Shown: positions 7,250-17,124 of the stretch, in pieces
Position numbering within the stretch: position 1 is the stretch's first letter
Layout of the letters: every line of letters begins with the position of its first letter
Made by a program: the position numbers and the translations under genes
Notes under the pieces: model-generated
Seen by the model: the letters and a program-made list of their open reading frames with translations, nothing else
Databases searched by the model: none
Told to the model about the DNA's origin: nothing
Source of the DNA: Paulinella micropora
Lineage: Eukaryota; Cercozoa; Imbricatea; Euglyphida
Reading direction: 5' to 3'
DNA: 20,810 nucleotides
Assembly (NCBI GenBank): GCA_009731375.1
Contig: BJOX01000306.1
Span: 178,939-199,748, forward strand

Positions 7250-8448
7250 TGATGCTATGCCATGTCCATACCATGGTCATCAGCCTAGTATCATGACCAT
7301 ACCATGGTCATCAACCTGTCAGTATCATGTCCATACCATGGTCATCAACCTGTCAGTATCATGACCATACCATGGTCATCGACCTGTCAGTATCATGTCC
7401 ATACCATGGTCATCAACCTGTATCATGTCCATACCATGGTCATCAACCTGTCAGTATCATTGACCATACCATGGTCATCGACCTGTCAGTATCATGTCCA
7501 TACCATGGTCATCAATCTGTCAGTATCATGTCCATACCATGGTCATCAACCTGTCAGTATCATTGACCATACCATGGTCATCAACCTGTCAGTATCATGT
7601 CCATACCATGGTCATCAACCTGTCAGTATCATGTCCATACCATGGTCACCAACCTGTCAGTATCATTGACCATACCATGGTCATCAACCTGTCAGTATCA
7701 TGTCCATACCATGGTCATCAACCTGTCAGTATCATGTCCATACCATGGTCATCAACCTGTCAGTATCATGTCCATACCATGGTCATCAACCTGTCAGTAT
7801 CATGTCCGTACCATGGTCAATGATACTGACAGGTTGATGACCATGGTATGGACATGATAACTGACAGGTTGATGACCATGGTATGGACATGATACTGACA
7901 GGTTGATGACCATGGTATGGACATGATACTGACAGGTTGATGACCATGGTATGGACATGATACTGACAGGTTGATGACCATGGTATGGACATGATACTGA
8001 CAGGTTGATGACCATGGTATGGACATGATACTGACAGGTTGATGACCATGGTATGGTCATGATACTGACAGGTTGATGACCATGGTATGGACATGATACT
8101 GACAGGTTGATGACCATGGTATGGTCATGATACTGACAGGTTGATGACCATGGTATGGACATGATACTGACAGGTTGATGACCATGGTATGGTCATGATA
8201 CTGACAGGTTGATGACCATGGTATGGACATGATACTGACAGGATGATGACCATGGTATGGACATGATACTGACAGGTTGATGACCATTGGTATGGACATG
8301 ATACTGACAGGTTGATGACCATGGTATGGACATGATACTGAGAGGTTGATGACCATGGTATGGACATGAGACTGACAGGTTGATGACCATGGTATGGACA
8401 TGATAACTGACAGGTTGATGACCATGGTATGGACATGGCATAGCATCA
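7250..8448. repeat. Head-to-head 34-bp minisatellite forming a ~1.2-kb palindrome
   Basis: The unit is ATCATGTCCATACCATGG followed by TCATCAACCTGTCAGT (34 bp). About 16-17 units run forward from 7261 to the CCATGG at 7811-7816, and about 18 run in reverse complement from there to about 8437. The palindrome extends into unique flanks: 7250-7267 and 8431-8448 are an 18-bp perfect inverted repeat that includes GATGCTATGCC outside the array. The unit length is not a multiple of three, so the open frames cycle through all phases with a 34-residue period; I reject them as genes. There are no spacers, so this is not a CRISPR array. Confidence 0.96.
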
Positions 8449-8668
8449 CTTCACATCCAACTCACACATCATCAACGTCAAGATCACATATCAACAACAT
8501 CAAGATTACACATCAAACATCCATCAACATCAACATCAACATCAATATCAACTTATTCACATTCACATTCACCTCCACCTCCACCTCCACCTCCACATCC
8601 ACATTCACACCCACATCACAATATCCACATCCACATCCAAAATTTCACATCCTCATTTCACATCCGCA
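8449..8668. repeat. Degenerate CA-rich region (CATCAA/CCACCT/CCACAT)
   Basis: Short imperfect runs of ATCAAC, ACATTC, CACCTC and CACATC on a strongly pyrimidine/A-biased strand. No gene seen. Confidence 0.8.
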
Positions 8669-8770
8669 TCACACCTGTACCTGCTTTGGTTCTTCCTGGG
8701 ACATCTGGGACATGATCCACCAGCCAGATAATCTCTTGGAAGGTTTACCCTTTCCCTCCTTGTTCTTGGG
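8669..8770 (-). CDS. Candidate 3'-terminal exon, basic peptide
   Basis: On the minus strand TACTGCTTTTGCTAG (ending 8771) is a good 3' splice acceptor, with a possible branch sequence TACTTAAT upstream. From 8770 the frame gives 33 residues, including KPSKRLSGWWIMSQ, then TGA at 8671-8669. The composition is lysine-rich at the start and Gln-rich at the end. The KPSKRLSGWW stretch faintly recalls the start of an HMG box, but the match is too short to claim. No upstream exon was identified. Confidence 0.28.
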   Translation of the reverse strand, partial: PKNKEGKGKPSKRLSGWWIMSQMSQEEPKQVQV

Positions 8771-8800
8771 CTAGCAAAAGCAGTACATTAAGTAAAGTAC

Positions 8801-8842
8801 GTAAGGACACGGTGAAAAATTTCGGCCACCTCAAATTCTGGC

Positions 8843-8880
<38 letters not shown>

Positions 8881-8990
8881 AAAACAAAAACAAAAAACGT
8901 ATCTTGCGGTGAAAGACCAAGGAAGAATTCCGGCCATTCGAAGTTTTGTGCAAAAACAACGTATTCTGCGGTGAAAATAATACTTCCTGG
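8801..8990 (+). repeat. CGGCCA repeat family with (CAA)n
   Basis: Three related units share GCGGTGAAA and TTCGGCCA-type cores: about 8801-8841, 8901-8952 and 8967-8997. The first ends in TTCTGGCAA followed by (CAA)13 at 8842-8880. A fourth copy lies at 20726-20766 and ends in a poly(A) run. Confidence 0.7.
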
Positions 8991-9039
8991 CCGAAATATT
9001 TCTTTTGTTCTTAAAGGAAAAGTACGTTGGGTCTTTCAG

Positions 9040-9346
9040 GATACGGACATGTTTGGTCTGTCAGCGCTGCATATTACTCATTACCACCACGGGAAAAAAG
9101 TGGGAAAAATAAGGTTTTTGGGCCCGGCCTGAATGGTGTGGTTTACTTGACTGTGGGGACAATGGACCATTGTGCTGACCATCAATTTTTTTTCTCAAGG
9201 CCATGGGCAGCACAATGCTCTTTTCCCCATTGGTCACGAGGCCATGAACTTGTGCCGTTCCAAGGCCATGATCATTTTCCACAGTCAAGTGACCACCCTA
9301 TTCGGGTCGGGTCCAAAAGCCTAATTTTTTCCCGTGACGGTAACAA
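9040..9346 (+). CDS. Candidate internal exon, unknown product (overlaps a foldback element)
   Basis: GGGTCTTTCAG|G at 9029-9040 is a strong acceptor with a T-rich tract upstream, and AACAA|GTAAGTCAG (GT at 9347) is a strong donor. The frame between them is open for about 102 codons, rich in His, Ser, Gly and Phe, with stretches such as GHVWSVSAAYYSLPPREK and HWSRGHELVPFQGHDHF. No family is recognised. Caution: 9081-9344 is largely the two arms of an inverted repeat, and the opposite strand is also open for about 80 codons, so the openness may be accidental. If transcribed, it would be an exon derived from a transposable element. Confidence 0.3.
9081..9344. mobile_element. Second foldback (MITE-like) element
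   Basis: The left arm 9081-9156 and right arm 9279-9344 are imperfect inverted copies. Outer ends are TTACCACCACGGGAAAAA against TTTTTTCCCGTGACGGTAA, and inner ends are CTTGACTGTGG against CCACAGTCAAG (exact). The left arm carries an extra AGTGGGAAAAA. The centre has three AGGCCATG repeats and a small inner stem (ATTGTGCTG against CAGCACAAT). No clear target duplication was seen. Confidence 0.65.
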
Positions 9347-9351
9347 GTAAG

Positions 9352-9660
9352 TCAGGCTGCGGACAAGACCGCTGATTGTACGTCTTCCATATCATGTGTT
9401 GAAGTGTTTATGTTTGTTTTTTTTGTCTTTGTCCTTGTACAAAAAGACGATAAACTTTCGGGGTACATGCGGTCACTTTTCCGGGAAAACGACCTCATTT
9501 CGGCTTGAAGATAAGTGAAACATTGTGCGCGGTCAGTTGCACATTGTGTGATGTGTTTTGTCTGCGTGTCAGACTGTGGAAAAGAGTGCGGCCTGTTCGA
9601 CTTCGAAATCATGGTCTCCGATCCACACGCATGCAAAAAACAGTCGATACATACATGCAT
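9352..9660 (-). CDS. Hypothetical 102-aa open frame
   Basis: ATG at 9660 to TGA at 9354-9352, outside any array. The N terminus [17 protein letters not shown] is cysteine-rich; the remainder is Ser/Thr/Lys-rich and hydrophilic, with no membrane span or motif that I recognise. The upstream sequence is a (TA)n array. The opposite strand is also open here (a Cys-rich frame through 9515-9690), so the strand is uncertain. Confidence 0.25.
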   Translation of the reverse strand: MHVCIDCFLHACGSETMISKSNRPHSFPQSDTQTKHITQCATDRAQCFTYLQAEMRSFSRKSDRMYPESLSSFCTRTKTKKTNINTSTHDMEDVQSAVLSAA

Positions 9661-9687
9661 CCGTGCATGGAAACATATAAGCTTGAT

Positions 9688-9805
9688 ATATATATATATA
9701 TATATATGTATATACGTATGTATATATATAATATATACATATACATATATATTATATATATATATATGTATATATATGTATGTATATTATATACATATAT
9801 ATATA

Positions 9806-9837
<32 letters not shown>

Positions 9838-9846
9838 CATATATTC
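9688..9846. repeat. (TA)n/(TATG)n/(CATA)n AT-rich array
   Basis: Self-complementary TATA blocks with TACG and TGTA variants; able to extrude as cruciforms. Confidence 0.93.
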
Positions 9847-10015
9847 ACTATATCTGAGGCGTACTGATGCAGCTAATGGCATATCCTCAACGGACATAAG
9901 CCTCCAATACCCTTGTTCGAGGTCCTCCACCCCCCCGTGTCAGTCTCTCGCCTGATGATCGGGGCCACCGATGGAGCTCCTGAGGGCAAGACTGCACTAA
10001 GCCGAGGTTATTCCG
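9847..10015. other. Non-repetitive sequence ending at a gap
   Basis: About 170 bases of balanced composition with TTGTTCGAGGTCC at 9913. No convincing frame. A tRNA was considered and rejected. Confidence 0.6.
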
Positions 10016-10116
10016 NNNNNNNNNNNNNNNNNNNNNNNNNNNNNNNNNNNNNNNNNNNNNNNNNNNNNNNNNNNNNNNNNNNNNNNNNNNNNNNNNNNNN
10101 NNNNNNNNNNNNNNNN
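10016..10116. other. Assembly gap (101 N)
   Basis: Run of N between non-repetitive flanks. Confidence 1.
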
Positions 10117-10213
10117 TGGTGATAACAAGTAAATATCCGAGGACATAGGCATCCGTTCCACCCCAACACCCAGTTGGATATAGATAGAAGGATAGATAGA
10201 TAGGTAGAGAGGG

Positions 10214-10518
10214 ATGACCGGAGGCTTGTTGGACTCCTTTGACAGCCAGTCGTCAGTAGAGGGAGGGGCTGGAGGTGCCCGAATGGATGTATTAAGAGAG
10301 GCAGTAGAAAGAGAAGGGAGGACAGGAAGAGGAGGGGGAAAAGAAGACGGGGCAGGAAAGTCGGGGGGAGCGAGAGAAGAGCCTCCATGGCGACTAGTGG
10401 CTGTAGCGGATGCGGAGGAGGAGGAGGTGGTGGAGGAAGAAGACGAATTGGCGGCTAAGGTTGGGATCTTTCGGGAAGGGAGGGGAGGGGAAGGTGGGTT
10501 GACCTGTGTCCGCCCTGA
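10214..10518 (+). CDS. Candidate exon 1 of a two-exon acidic gene (plus-strand model)
   Basis: ATG at 10214 opens a frame of 101 full codons. It is Gly/Glu/Arg-rich and ends in an acidic patch (ADAEEEEVVEEEDELAAK) and GEGGLTCVRP. The exon would end at 10518 with two bases of a split codon at CCTGA|GTAAGTAAG. The intron would be the whole GTAA/GTAAA array, with the acceptor CCTAATGGCTTCAG at 11328-11341. Joining to 11342 keeps the frame and gives a complete protein of about 126 residues. The start lies at the edge of a GATA array, which is unusual. The minus-strand reading of the same DNA (10217-10514) is an equally in-frame alternative. Confidence 0.33.
10217..10514 (-). CDS. Candidate Ser/Pro-rich exon (minus-strand model, downstream exon)
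   Basis: On the minus strand (TTAC)n ends in TTACTTACTCAG|GG at 10515, a good acceptor. The frame then reads RTQVNPPSPPLPSRKIPT, a Ser/Thr/Ala run, and a Pro/Ser-rich stretch ending near TDDWLSKESNKPPVIPL before running into a GATA array and toward the gap. It joins in phase to the exon at 11329-11440. Ser/Pro-rich low complexity is typical of many protist proteins. No domain is recognised, and the 3' end is not defined. It is mutually exclusive with the plus-strand acidic model. Confidence 0.33.
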
Positions 10519-10585
10519 GTAAGTAAGTAAAGTAAGTAAGTAAGTAAGTAAAGTAAAGTAAAGTAAAGTAAAGTAAAGTAAAGTA

Positions 10586-10622
<37 letters not shown>

Positions 10623-10723
10623 GGTAAGTAAAGTAAGTAAAGGTAAGTAAAGTAAAGTAAAGTAAAGTAAGGTAAAGTAAAGTAAAGTAAAGTACAGTAA
10701 AGTAAGTAAGTAAGCAAGTAAGC

Positions 10724-10782
<59 letters not shown>

Positions 10783-10915
10783 GTAAGTAAAGTAAGTAAA
10801 GTAAAGTAAAGTAAAGTAAAGTAAAGTAAAGTAAAGTAAGTAAAGTAAAGTAAGTAAAGTAAGTAAAGTAAAGTAAAATAAAGTAAAGTAAAGTAAAGTA
10901 AAGTAAAGTAAAGTA

Positions 10916-10980
<65 letters not shown>

Positions 10981-11328
10981 CGTAAGTAAGTAAGTAAGTA
11001 AGTAAAGTAAGTAAAGTAAGTAAAGTAAAGTAAAGTAAAGTAAAGTAAAGTAAAGAAAAGTTAAGTAAAGTAAAGTAAGTAAAGTAAAGTAAAGTAAAGT
11101 AAAGTAAAGTAAAGTAAAGTAAGTAAGTAAGTAAGTAAGTAGTAAGTAAGTAAGTAAGTAAGTAAGTAAAGTAAGTAAAGTAAAGTAAAGTAAAGTAAAG
11201 TAAAGTAAAGTAAAGTAAAGTAAGTAAAGTAAAGTGAAGTAAAGTAAAGTGAAGTAAAGTGAAGTGAAGTAAAGTAAAGTAAAGTAAAGTAAAGTAAAGT
11301 AAAGTAAAGTAAGTAAGTAAGTAAGTAC
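10519..11328. repeat. Alternating (GTAA)n and (GTAAA)n array; candidate intron
   Basis: About 810 bp in which 4-bp (GTAA) blocks alternate with 5-bp (GTAAA) blocks several times. The plus strand is saturated with GTAAGT; the minus strand is a TTAC/TTTAC pyrimidine-rich tract. It is bounded by splice-like sites on both strands. Confidence 0.95.
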
Positions 11329-11440
11329 CTAATGGCTTCAGACCGATTGGCAGGTTTGGTAGAGAGGAAGAAGAAGAAGAAGAAGAAGAAGAAGCGAGGG
11401 GAGTTTTTTTCTTCTGAGAGACAGGCGGGGTAAGGGCAGG
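11329..11440 (-). CDS. Candidate Ser-rich exon (minus-strand model, upstream exon)
   Basis: On the minus strand a TTG-rich pyrimidine tract ends TTATTGTTCAG|CC at 11441. The exon reads PALTPPVSQKKKTPLA, about ten Ser, then LPNLPIGLKPL and one base of a split codon. It ends at CATTAG|GTACTT (GT at 11328-11327). The leftover G combines with GG at 10514-10513 to give Gly and continues into the Ser/Pro-rich frame at 10217-10514. The donor is less ideal than GTAAGT. No upstream exon is defined. Confidence 0.33.
11342..11417 (+). CDS. Candidate terminal exon of the acidic gene (plus-strand model)
   Basis: After the acceptor TTCAG (ending 11341) the frame set by 10214-10518 continues as Glu-PIGRFGR, ten Glu and ARGVFFF, then TGA at 11415-11417. 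The splice gives an uninterrupted acidic protein. It overlaps the minus-strand Ser-rich exon, because (GAA)n reads as Glu on one strand and (TCT)n as Ser on the other. Confidence 0.28.
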
Positions 11441-11535
11441 CTGAACAATAACAAGAACAACAACAACAACAACATCATCATCATCAACAACAACAGCAAC
11501 AACAAGACGCAACAAAAACCAACAAGCAGCAAGCG
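11441..11535. repeat. (CAA)n/(CAT)n mixed triplet tract
   Basis: Imperfect AAC/ATC triplets leading to AAGCAGCAAGCGG before the (GT)n run. Confidence 0.8.
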
Positions 11536-11557
11536 GTGTGTGTGTGTGTGTGTGTGA

Positions 11558-11588
<31 letters not shown>
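11536..11588. repeat. (GT)n array
   Basis: Two GT tracts separated by GAAA. Confidence 0.95.
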
Positions 11589-11590
<2 letters not shown>

Positions 11591-11596
11591 ACAAGA

Positions 11597-11600
<4 letters not shown>

Positions 11601-11663
<63 letters not shown>

Positions 11664-11664
11664 G
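11601..11664. repeat. (TAA)n array
   Basis: Nearly pure TAA triplets with one TAG, followed to 11770 by mixed CAA/ACC/ACG triplets. Confidence 0.95.
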
Positions 11665-11770
11665 TAATAATAATAATCAAAACAACAACACCACCACCAC
11701 CAACAACAACAACAATAATAACAATAACAACAACACAACAACGACGACGACAACAACAACAACAACAATA

Positions 11771-13542
<1,772 letters not shown>

Positions 13543-14188
13543 NNNNNNNNNNNNNNNNNNNNNNNNNNNNNNNNNNNNNNNNNNNNNNNNNNNNNNNNNN
13601 NNNNNNNNNNNNNNNNNNNNNNNNNNNNNNNNNNNNNNNNNNNNNNNNNNNNNNNNNNNNNNNNNNNNNNNNNNNNNNNNNNNNNNNNNNNNNNNNNNNN
13701 NNNNNNNNNNNNNNNNNNNNNNNNNNNNNNNNNNNNNNNNNNNNNNNNNNNNNNNNNNNNNNNNNNNNNNNNNNNNNNNNNNNNNNNNNNNNNNNNNNNN
13801 NNNNNNNNNNNNNNNNNNNNNNNNNNNNNNNNNNNNNNNNNNNNNNNNNNNNNNNNNNNNNNNNNNNNNNNNNNNNNNNNNNNNNNNNNNNNNNNNNNNN
13901 NNNNNNNNNNNNNNNNNNNNNNNNNNNNNNNNNNNNNNNNNNNNNNNNNNNNNNNNNNNNNNNNNNNNNNNNNNNNNNNNNNNNNNNNNNNNNNNNNNNN
14001 NNNNNNNNNNNNNNNNNNNNNNNNNNNNNNNNNNNNNNNNNNNNNNNNNNNNNNNNNNNNNNNNNNNNNNNNNNNNNNNNNNNNNNNNNNNNNNNNNNNN
14101 NNNNNNNNNNNNNNNNNNNNNNNNNNNNNNNNNNNNNNNNNNNNNNNNNNNNNNNNNNNNNNNNNNNNNNNNNNNNNNNNNNNNNNNN
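13543..14188. other. Assembly gap (646 N)
   Basis: N run between the CAT array and a (GA)n run, both likely causes of assembly failure. Confidence 1.

Positions 14189-14242
<54 letters not shown>
14189..14242. repeat. (GA)n microsatellite
   Basis: Perfect GA run immediately after the gap. Confidence 0.97.
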
Positions 14243-14245
<3 letters not shown>

Positions 14246-14267
14246 ATCGAACCGTCGTCTTGTGTGT

Positions 14268-14269
<2 letters not shown>

Positions 14270-14315
<46 letters not shown>

Positions 14316-14455
14316 ATAGATAGACAGATAGATAGATAGATAGATAGATAGGGAGATAGGTAGGTAGGTAGGTAGGTAGGTAGGTAGGTAGATAGATAGA
14401 TAGATAGATAGACAGATAGATAGATAGATAGATAGATCGATCGATAGATGAGATA
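14270..14455. repeat. (TA)n then (GATA)n/(GTAG)n array
   Basis: A TA tract at about 14272-14312, then GATA, a (GTAG)n block at 14358-14391, and GATA with GATC variants. Confidence 0.95.
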
Positions 14456-14576
14456 TCGACTAATGTCAGAAAAAAGGAGCTTCTGATTTCGTCAACCGAG
14501 GGGGTCTGTGGGCAAAGTATTTACCCGATGCCCAGCTAAGCCGTGATATTTGCACGGCTGGGACTAATACAGACGA
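14449..14576 (+). repeat. Non-repetitive fragment, copy 1 (paired with 16513-16640)
   Basis: Shares GAGATATCGACTAATGTCAG, AAAAAAGGAGCTTCTGATTT and CCCGATGCCCAGCTAAGCCG with 16513-16640. This copy has an intact 7-bp hairpin AGCCGTG...CACGGCT at about 14538-14558 that the other copy has partly lost. Confidence 0.92.
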
Positions 14577-14598
14577 TAGATAGATAGATAGATAGAAT

Positions 14599-14632
<34 letters not shown>

Positions 14633-14641
14633 ATGATAGAT

Positions 14642-14678
<37 letters not shown>

Positions 14679-14685
14679 AAGATAT
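14577..14685. repeat. (GATA)n array
   Basis: GATA with two AATGATA interruptions spaced about 44 bp apart. Confidence 0.95.
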
Positions 14686-14693
14686 CTAGATAA

Positions 14694-14760
14694 AAATCAC
14701 ACCGTTGTTGTCTTGGGGGTGCAGAGCTGCCAGCTGCCTTTACCAGTTTGACACAAGAAG
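14694..14760 (-). pseudogene. Truncated copy of the 14880-15005 fragment
   Basis: Same sequence as 14876-14940 but with five G instead of six in CTTGGGGGTGC, so the minus-strand frame changes after QLCTP and ends in a stop (HFLCQTGKGSWQLCTPKTTT then TGA). The rest of the longer copy is absent. Confidence 0.5.
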
Positions 14761-14872
14761 TGAGATAGATAGATAGATAGGTAGGTAGGTAGGTAGATAG
14801 GTAGGTAGGTAGGTAGGTAGGTAGGTAGACAGACAGACAGACGGATAGATAGATAGATAGCTAGCTAGATAG
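14761..14872. repeat. (GATA)n/(GTAG)n/(GACA)n array
   Basis: Tetranucleotide blocks separating the two copies of the protein-like fragment. Confidence 0.95.
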
Positions 14873-14879
14873 AGCACAC

Positions 14880-15005
14880 CGTTATTGTCTTGGGGGGTGC
14901 AGAGCTGCCAGCTGCCTTTACCAGTTTGACACAAGAAGTAAGGCACTTGGTGACCAGGTTGTGTGTATCCCATATACCAAGCTTGAGGGCGGTTTTCAGC
15001 AGTTC
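14880..15005 (-). CDS. Candidate internal exon or gene fragment, unknown family
   Basis: On the minus strand a (CTAC)/(CTAT) pyrimidine tract leads to GATGATAGTTGCAG (ending 15006), a possible acceptor. The following sequence reads in one frame as AENRPQAWYMGYTQPGHQ and QVPYFLCQTGKGSWQLCTP, with balanced composition that includes Trp and Cys, unlike the repeat peptides around it. CG|GTGTGC near 14879 is a possible but weak donor. No domain is recognised. A partial second copy at 14694-14760 is frame-shifted, which suggests duplication of a gene fragment. Confidence 0.35.
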
Positions 15006-15030
15006 CTGCAACTATCATCGGAAAATACAG

Positions 15031-15149
15031 ATAGGGTAGGTAGGTAGGTAGGTAGGATGTAGGTAGATAGGTAGGTAGGGAGGTGGGCAGGTAGATAGGT
15101 GAGTAGGTATGTAGATAGGTAGATAGGTAGATAGAAAGATAGATAGATG

Positions 15150-15180
<31 letters not shown>

Positions 15181-15284
15181 CGATAGATAGATAGATAGAT
15201 ATATAGATAGATAGATAGGTGGATAGGTGGGTAGGTAGGTAGGTAGGTGGGTGTGTAGATAATTAGATAGATGGATAGGTAGAT

Positions 15285-15319
<35 letters not shown>

Positions 15320-15330
15320 CGCACATACAC
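15031..15330. repeat. (GTAG)n/(GATA)n mixed array
   Basis: GTAG, GATA, GTGG and ATAG blocks; ends at ACGCACATACACACATG, before the first of the ten GATA-array modules. The minus-strand frame through it is repeat translation. Confidence 0.95.
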
Positions 15331-15381
15331 ACATGAAATACATGCTATACGAACTTGCTGCAACATGTTAAGTTGAAAGAT

Positions 15382-15416
<35 letters not shown>

Positions 15417-15623
15417 GTAGATAGATAGATAGATGAATGGATAGATAGATAGATAGATAGGTAGATAGATAGATAGATAGATGGATAGATCGATGGATAG
15501 ATAGTAGATAGATAGATAGATAGATAGATGGATGGATGGATAGATATATAGATAGATAGATAGATGGATGGATGGATGGATGGATGGATAGATAGATAGA
15601 TAGATAGATAGGTAGGTAGATAT

Positions 15624-15657
<34 letters not shown>

Positions 15658-15700
15658 GGATATATACATGCTGTACGAACCTGCTGCAATATGTTAAGTT

Positions 15701-15731
<31 letters not shown>

Positions 15732-15774
15732 GGATATATACATGCTGTACGAACCTGCTGCAATATGTTAAGTT

Positions 15775-15814
<40 letters not shown>

Positions 15815-15829
15815 TATGTATATATATAT

Positions 15830-15864
<35 letters not shown>

Positions 15865-15901
15865 CATGCTATACGAAACTGCTGCAATATGTTAAGTTGA
15901 A

Positions 15902-15965
<64 letters not shown>

Positions 15966-16183
15966 GGATGGATAGATAGATAGATAGATAGACAGATAGA
16001 TAGATAGATAGATATATGATAGATAGATAGATAGATAGACAGATAGATAGATAGATAGATAGATATCTAGATAGATAGATATATACATGCTATGCGAACC
16101 TGCTGCAATATGTTAAGTTGAAAGATAGACAGATAGATAGATAGATATACAGATAGATAGATAGATAAATAGATACATGGATG

Positions 16184-16217
<34 letters not shown>

Positions 16218-16395
16218 CAGATAGATAGATAGATATATACATGCTATACGAACCTGCTGCAATATGTTAAGTTGAAAGATAGATAGATAGATAGACAGAT
16301 ACATAGATAGATAGATAGATATCTAGATAGATAGATAGATATCTAGATATCTAGATATATACATGCTATACGAACCTGCTGCAATATGTTAAGTT

Positions 16396-16463
<68 letters not shown>

Positions 16464-16506
16464 TATAAATGCTATACGAACCTGCTGCAATATGTTAAGT
16501 TGATGG
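15331..16506. repeat. (GATA)n arrays punctuated by eight copies of a ~42-bp module
   Basis: Modules with core GAACCTGCTGCAATATGTTA and tail AGTTGAAAGATAGA occur at about 15333, 15664, 15738, 15863, 16083, 16240, 16358 and 16466, all in one orientation. Spacing ranges from about 74 to 330 bp. GATA tracts with GACA, GGAT and ATCTAGATAT variants fill the intervals. Confidence 0.95.
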
Positions 16507-16683
16507 ATAGATAGATGAGATATCGACTAATGTCAGAAAAAAGGAGCTTCTGATTTCGTCAACCAAGGAAGTCTGTAAAGTATTGACCCGATGCCCAGCT
16601 AAGCCGTGATGTTTGCACGGAAGGGACTGATACAGGCGATACCAAAGCTCCCTAGTACCAGGCGGGGCCAGGGCTCGTTCCAT
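16495..16683 (-). CDS. Hypothetical 62-aa open frame in a duplicated fragment
   Basis: ATG at 16683; starts MERALAPPGTRELWYRLYQS and continues through CKHHGLAGHRVNTLQTSLVD before reaching the GATA array. The homologous part of 14449-14576 has the same frame interrupted by stops (TAG before the shared part and TGA after PLG), so if coding, only this copy is intact. It has no known domain. Confidence 0.22.
   Translation of the reverse strand: MERALAPPGTRELWYRLYQSLPCKHHGLAGHRVNTLQTSLVDEIRSSFFLTLVDISSIYPST
16513..16640 (+). repeat. Non-repetitive fragment, copy 2
   Basis: Second copy of 14449-14576, about 2.06 kb downstream, with substitutions and a short deletion (TCTGTAAAG for TCTGTGGGCAAAG). 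Confidence 0.92.
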
Positions 16684-16878
16684 AAGCGCCCCTTGCAGAA
16701 CGAGCTCCCACCTCCATTACAGAGGGCCCAGTAAGCAGATGGAGTTTCGAGACTGTTCGACAGTCTAGTATAAACCGACAGAGCACTGTGGGTTTTATTC
16801 CGGGCTCAACAAGCGAGAAAGGGCACCCTGAGGGAACAGGATTGTGCTTCCCGTCGCTATTTCGGCATGTGACTCATA
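16641..16878. other. Non-repetitive island, no clear gene
   Basis: About 240 bases with two hairpins: GGGCTCGTTC (about 16672) against GAACGAGCTCCC (about 16698), and a perfect AGACTGT-TCG-ACAGTCT at 16750-16766. A continuation beyond the duplicated fragment; possibly part of a larger mobile or duplicated unit. Confidence 0.6.
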
Positions 16879-16881
16879 GGC

Positions 16882-16915
<34 letters not shown>

Positions 16916-16922
16916 ATAGATG

Positions 16923-16958
<36 letters not shown>

Positions 16959-17035
16959 TCTAGATAGATAGATAGATATATACATGCTATACGAACCTGC
17001 TGCAATATGTTTGGTTGATAGATAGATAGAAAGAC

Positions 17036-17067
<32 letters not shown>

Positions 17068-17068
17068 G

Positions 17069-17124
<56 letters not shown>

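Noticed and set aside
7304-7857. Overlapping frames of PWSSTCQYH-type repeats across the minisatellite
   Set aside because: The 34-bp unit cycles through all three frames without stops; the same peptides appear in every phase and on both arms.
7261-8437. Possible CRISPR array
   Set aside because: Units are contiguous with no unique spacers, arms are in opposite orientation and the context is eukaryotic.
8669-8770. HMG-box protein from KPSKRLSGWW
   Set aside because: Only a short resemblance; the frame ends 33 residues in and lacks the rest of the domain.
9868-9945. Possible tRNA around TTGTTCGAGGTCC
   Set aside because: The T-arm does not pair, and no D-arm or acceptor stem could be fitted.
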